A model generated the notes under the pieces. The model was not told the origin of the DNA and ran no database searches. It worked only from the letters and a program-made list of their open reading frames with translations. 64,000 nucleotides of DNA from Didymella arachidicola (taxonomy: Eukaryota; Ascomycota; Dothideomycetes; Pleosporales; Didymellaceae), in assembly GCA_016630955.3 (NCBI GenBank), contig CM049991.1, forward strand, positions 1,116,001-1,180,000, given 5' to 3'. The stretch's first letter is position 1; each line of letters starts with the position of its first letter. The position numbers and the translations under genes are program-made. Of the stretch, positions 62,206 to 64,000 are shown in pieces.

Positions 62206-64000
62206 ATGTCGTTGTTTGGTGGTAGCAGCGCACCGCAAACAGACTCCGAGTACGAGTCTGACACAGATAATTCGCCATCACCTATCACAGAGGCACCTCT
62301 GCACAGTCCTCCAAGCGCGCAAAGGCATGCTGAGCTACAGTCGGAAGCAGGAAGTTTCGCTCAAGAAGTAGTCGACAATGATGCAGACAGCGAAGAGTCC
62401 GACGATGAGGAAATAGAACGACCCAACCGCTTCAAAGGGCCGCCGCAGACGTGGAAAGGCTACACAGAAGACGATCGCCAGCTCGCCGAGTCATTGCAAC
62501 AGATCGAAGACTCTGACCTCGCCGCTCACCTACACAATGCGCACGCACTTAAGCGCCGTGTGCGTAAACCCGCTCCAGAGCTCTCAACACTCAAGAACTG
62601 GCAAAACAAAGATAGATGGCTGCAGCAGGGCAAGGATTTACAATATACAGATGCGGTGGGGCAGGTACAGACAGAACTGGTCCCAGCCAAAGATTGGACG
62701 GCATGGCCAGTCCCTCCGGCTTCGCTCTACACCTTGGCCAATGGCTTCAGAAGGGCCGCGGTTGCACCAGAGAAAAACGAGTGGTTTATTGGTGGGATCG
62801 GAGCACAGAGTCCGGGTCGAGAGCTCAAAGATGAGATGCTTGGCATATTCCTGCGGTTGGCAAAGGAGAATTGGAACGCAAAGCAATGGCAAGAAAACGG
62901 TCAGCAGGGCACAACTCTGAGACCACCTTCGAGGTCGAGGTCACAGAGTGTGCACACTGACGTTGAGATGAGGGACACCAGTGGGGCCAAGCATGGAGAT
63001 GGTGATGATGAGATAGTTCAGGATCGTGGAACGAAGCGCGGAAGAAAGCCTCGTGTTGAGAAGCAGACCAATCCAGCCTTTACCGCAGATGATGCCAAGG
63101 CAGAAAGAATTCTACGACCTACAATCGCTTCTGTGCTCACCAAGCTGGACGGCATCGCACTCGCCTTACATCGGACACGACTGAATCACTTTGGCCGCAG
63201 TGGGTTTGGAGAGGGGTCTTCTCAAAGCGAGTTCACTACAGACGCGGAAACGACCGAGCCAGAAAGTCAGTCCAGGCCTCAGTCTCGTGCAAAACGCGCA
63301 CCTCGAAGCAAGCCAGTGACTCGACAATCGTCTCGTCCGTCTTCGAGTCGTGCTAGTCGTGCTCCAACGTCGCCGAAGAAATCCTCCCTTGCCGCAGTAT
63401 ACTCTGACGATAGCGAATCTGCCTCGGACTACGGCGCACAATTCGGCGAACACGATGTCCTCAAGTCACAGGTATCTCGTAGCAACACCAAATCTCGAAA
63501 ACGAAGCAGGTCGGCAAGCACAGCGGAAGGCGAGGATTCGGCCCACAATCGGGACTGGTCAAGAGCAGGTCTCATGGACTGGAGTGAGGTGCTTGGCATC
63601 GCGGCTGTGAAAGGTTGGGATCAGAAAGCACTCGCTCGCACTGCAGAGCGCTGCTCAGCTCTGTTTGGAGAAAGCATGTCCTTGAGATCTTTCGCTGAGG
63701 ATCTTGCTGCGAAGCCTCTCGCCGATCCAGTGCAGTACAACCCGTCTCCCATCACCCCGCCGAGCAGTCTGCCCTTCAAGGCACTTCGCCCCGAGAAACG
63801 CCCCTATTACCAGGCTGGCACGATACGCTGCCCACATCCTGACTGCTACGGGCATCACAAGGACTTCAGGATGGCATACCGCGTCATTGAGCATTGCATG
63901 AGACAGCACGGTTATGATCCACGCACCAATGACTCAGATAACGAAGAGAGAACATTTGGGGCAGTTCACATCGACGGCTTTCTGCAGCCCATCACCGCGA
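62206..64000 (+). CDS. RRN9: RNA polymerase I initiation factor Rrn9 (partial)
   Basis: Upstream activating factor subunit for rDNA transcription. The frame is open without intron from the ATG at 62206 to the window end, at least 598 codons, so the 3' end is missing. The Rrn9 domain lies near residues 70-160: RPNRFKGPPQTWKGYTEDDR, LAAHLHNAHALKRR, then LKNWQNKDRWLQ and KDWTAWPVPPASLYTLANGF. The following 200 residues are Ser/Arg-rich with acidic patches. Near residue 540 a Cys/His cluster (TIRCPHPDCYGHHKDFR... IEHCMRQHGYDP) suggests a zinc-binding finger, seen in the filamentous-fungal Rrn9 group. Confidence 0.85.
   Translation, partial: MSLFGGSSAPQTDSEYESDTDNSPSPITEAPLHSPPSAQRHAELQSEAGSFAQEVVDNDADSEESDDEEIERPNRFKGPPQTWKGYTEDDRQLAESLQQIEDSDLAAHLHNAHALKRRVRKPAPELSTLKNWQNKDRWLQQGKDLQYTDAVGQVQTELVPAKDWTAWPVPPASLYTLANGFRRAAVAPEKNEWFIGGIGAQSPGRELKDEMLGIFLRLAKENWNAKQWQENGQQGTTLRPPSRSRSQSVHTDVEMRDTSGAKHGDGDDEIVQDRGTKRGRKPRVEKQTNPAFTADDAKAERILRPTIASVLTKLDGIALALHRTRLNHFGRSGFGEGSSQSEFTTDAETTEPESQSRPQSRAKRAPRSKPVTRQSSRPSSSRASRAPTSPKKSSLAAVYSDDSESASDYGAQFGEHDVLKSQVSRSNTKSRKRSRSASTAEGEDSAHNRDWSRAGLMDWSEVLGIAAVKGWDQKALARTAERCSALFGESMSLRSFAEDLAAKPLADPVQYNPSPITPPSSLPFKALRPEKRPYYQAGTIRCPHPDCYGHHKDFRMAYRVIEHCMRQHGYDPRTNDSDNEERTFGAVHIDGFLQPITA

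Noticed and set aside
1..64000. CRISPR arrays, bacterial operons, ribosome binding sites
   Set aside because: Spliced genes and eukaryotic proteins throughout; no regularly spaced repeats of the CRISPR type were seen.

Overview
The window is nuclear DNA of a filamentous ascomycete (Pezizomycotina), probably a dothideomycete. Genes lie on both strands about 1.8 kb apart. Most carry one to four introns of 45-95 nt with GT...AG ends. The proteins are typical of this group: siderophore transporter, fungal-type bifunctional phytoene synthase/lycopene cyclase, bacteriorhodopsin-type opsin, TOK potassium channel, RRN9. No species can be named from the sequence alone. All intron positions below were derived by eye from splice signals and reading frame.

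Layout. 0.3-4.4 kb: siderophore-iron transporter with an in-frame TAG, a tRNA-Glu remnant, and a secreted histidine phosphatase. 4.9-6.3 kb: coiled-coil protein. 7.3-14.0 kb: retinal/carotenoid block (opsin, carX, carRA). 14.2-23.6 kb: five genes unrelated to carotenoids (GPI2, an F-box-like protein, an annexin, a double-Myb telobox protein, a tyrosinase). 23.8-25.6 kb: carB, the last gene of the carotenoid pathway. 26.4-37.2 kb: housekeeping genes (NAD-dependent epimerase, 2-Cys peroxiredoxin, CENP-O-like kinetochore protein, acetyl-CoA transporter, a low-complexity protein with in-frame TAGs, cytochrome b5-domain protein, nicotinate phosphoribosyltransferase). 37.6-43.5 kb: three tandem, partly decayed copies of a fungal membrane-protein family. 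43.7-64.0 kb: FSH-type hydrolase, NTF2-like protein, RPN5, a small acidic protein, a TPR protein, an MGMT-like protein, a secreted cysteine-rich modular protein, a PA-TM-RING E3 ligase, an aquaporin, a single-pass membrane protein, TOK1 and RRN9 (cut by the window end).

How the genes work together. carRA and carB together make beta-carotene from geranylgeranyl diphosphate; carX cleaves it to retinal; the opsin binds retinal to form a light-driven pump. The full substrate-to-photoreceptor route is therefore within 18 kb. carX and carRA share a 437-bp divergent promoter that contains a GATNCGATN-like site, and another GAT-rich cluster lies upstream of the opsin.

The least explained part is 37.6-43.5 kb. 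Copy 2 keeps the whole domain order but has a TAG and a lost splice acceptor. Copy 3 is a 5'-truncated duplicate with two frame breaks. Copy 1 lacks the membrane C-terminus. Several premature stops in the window are of the form expected from CAG to TAG change.
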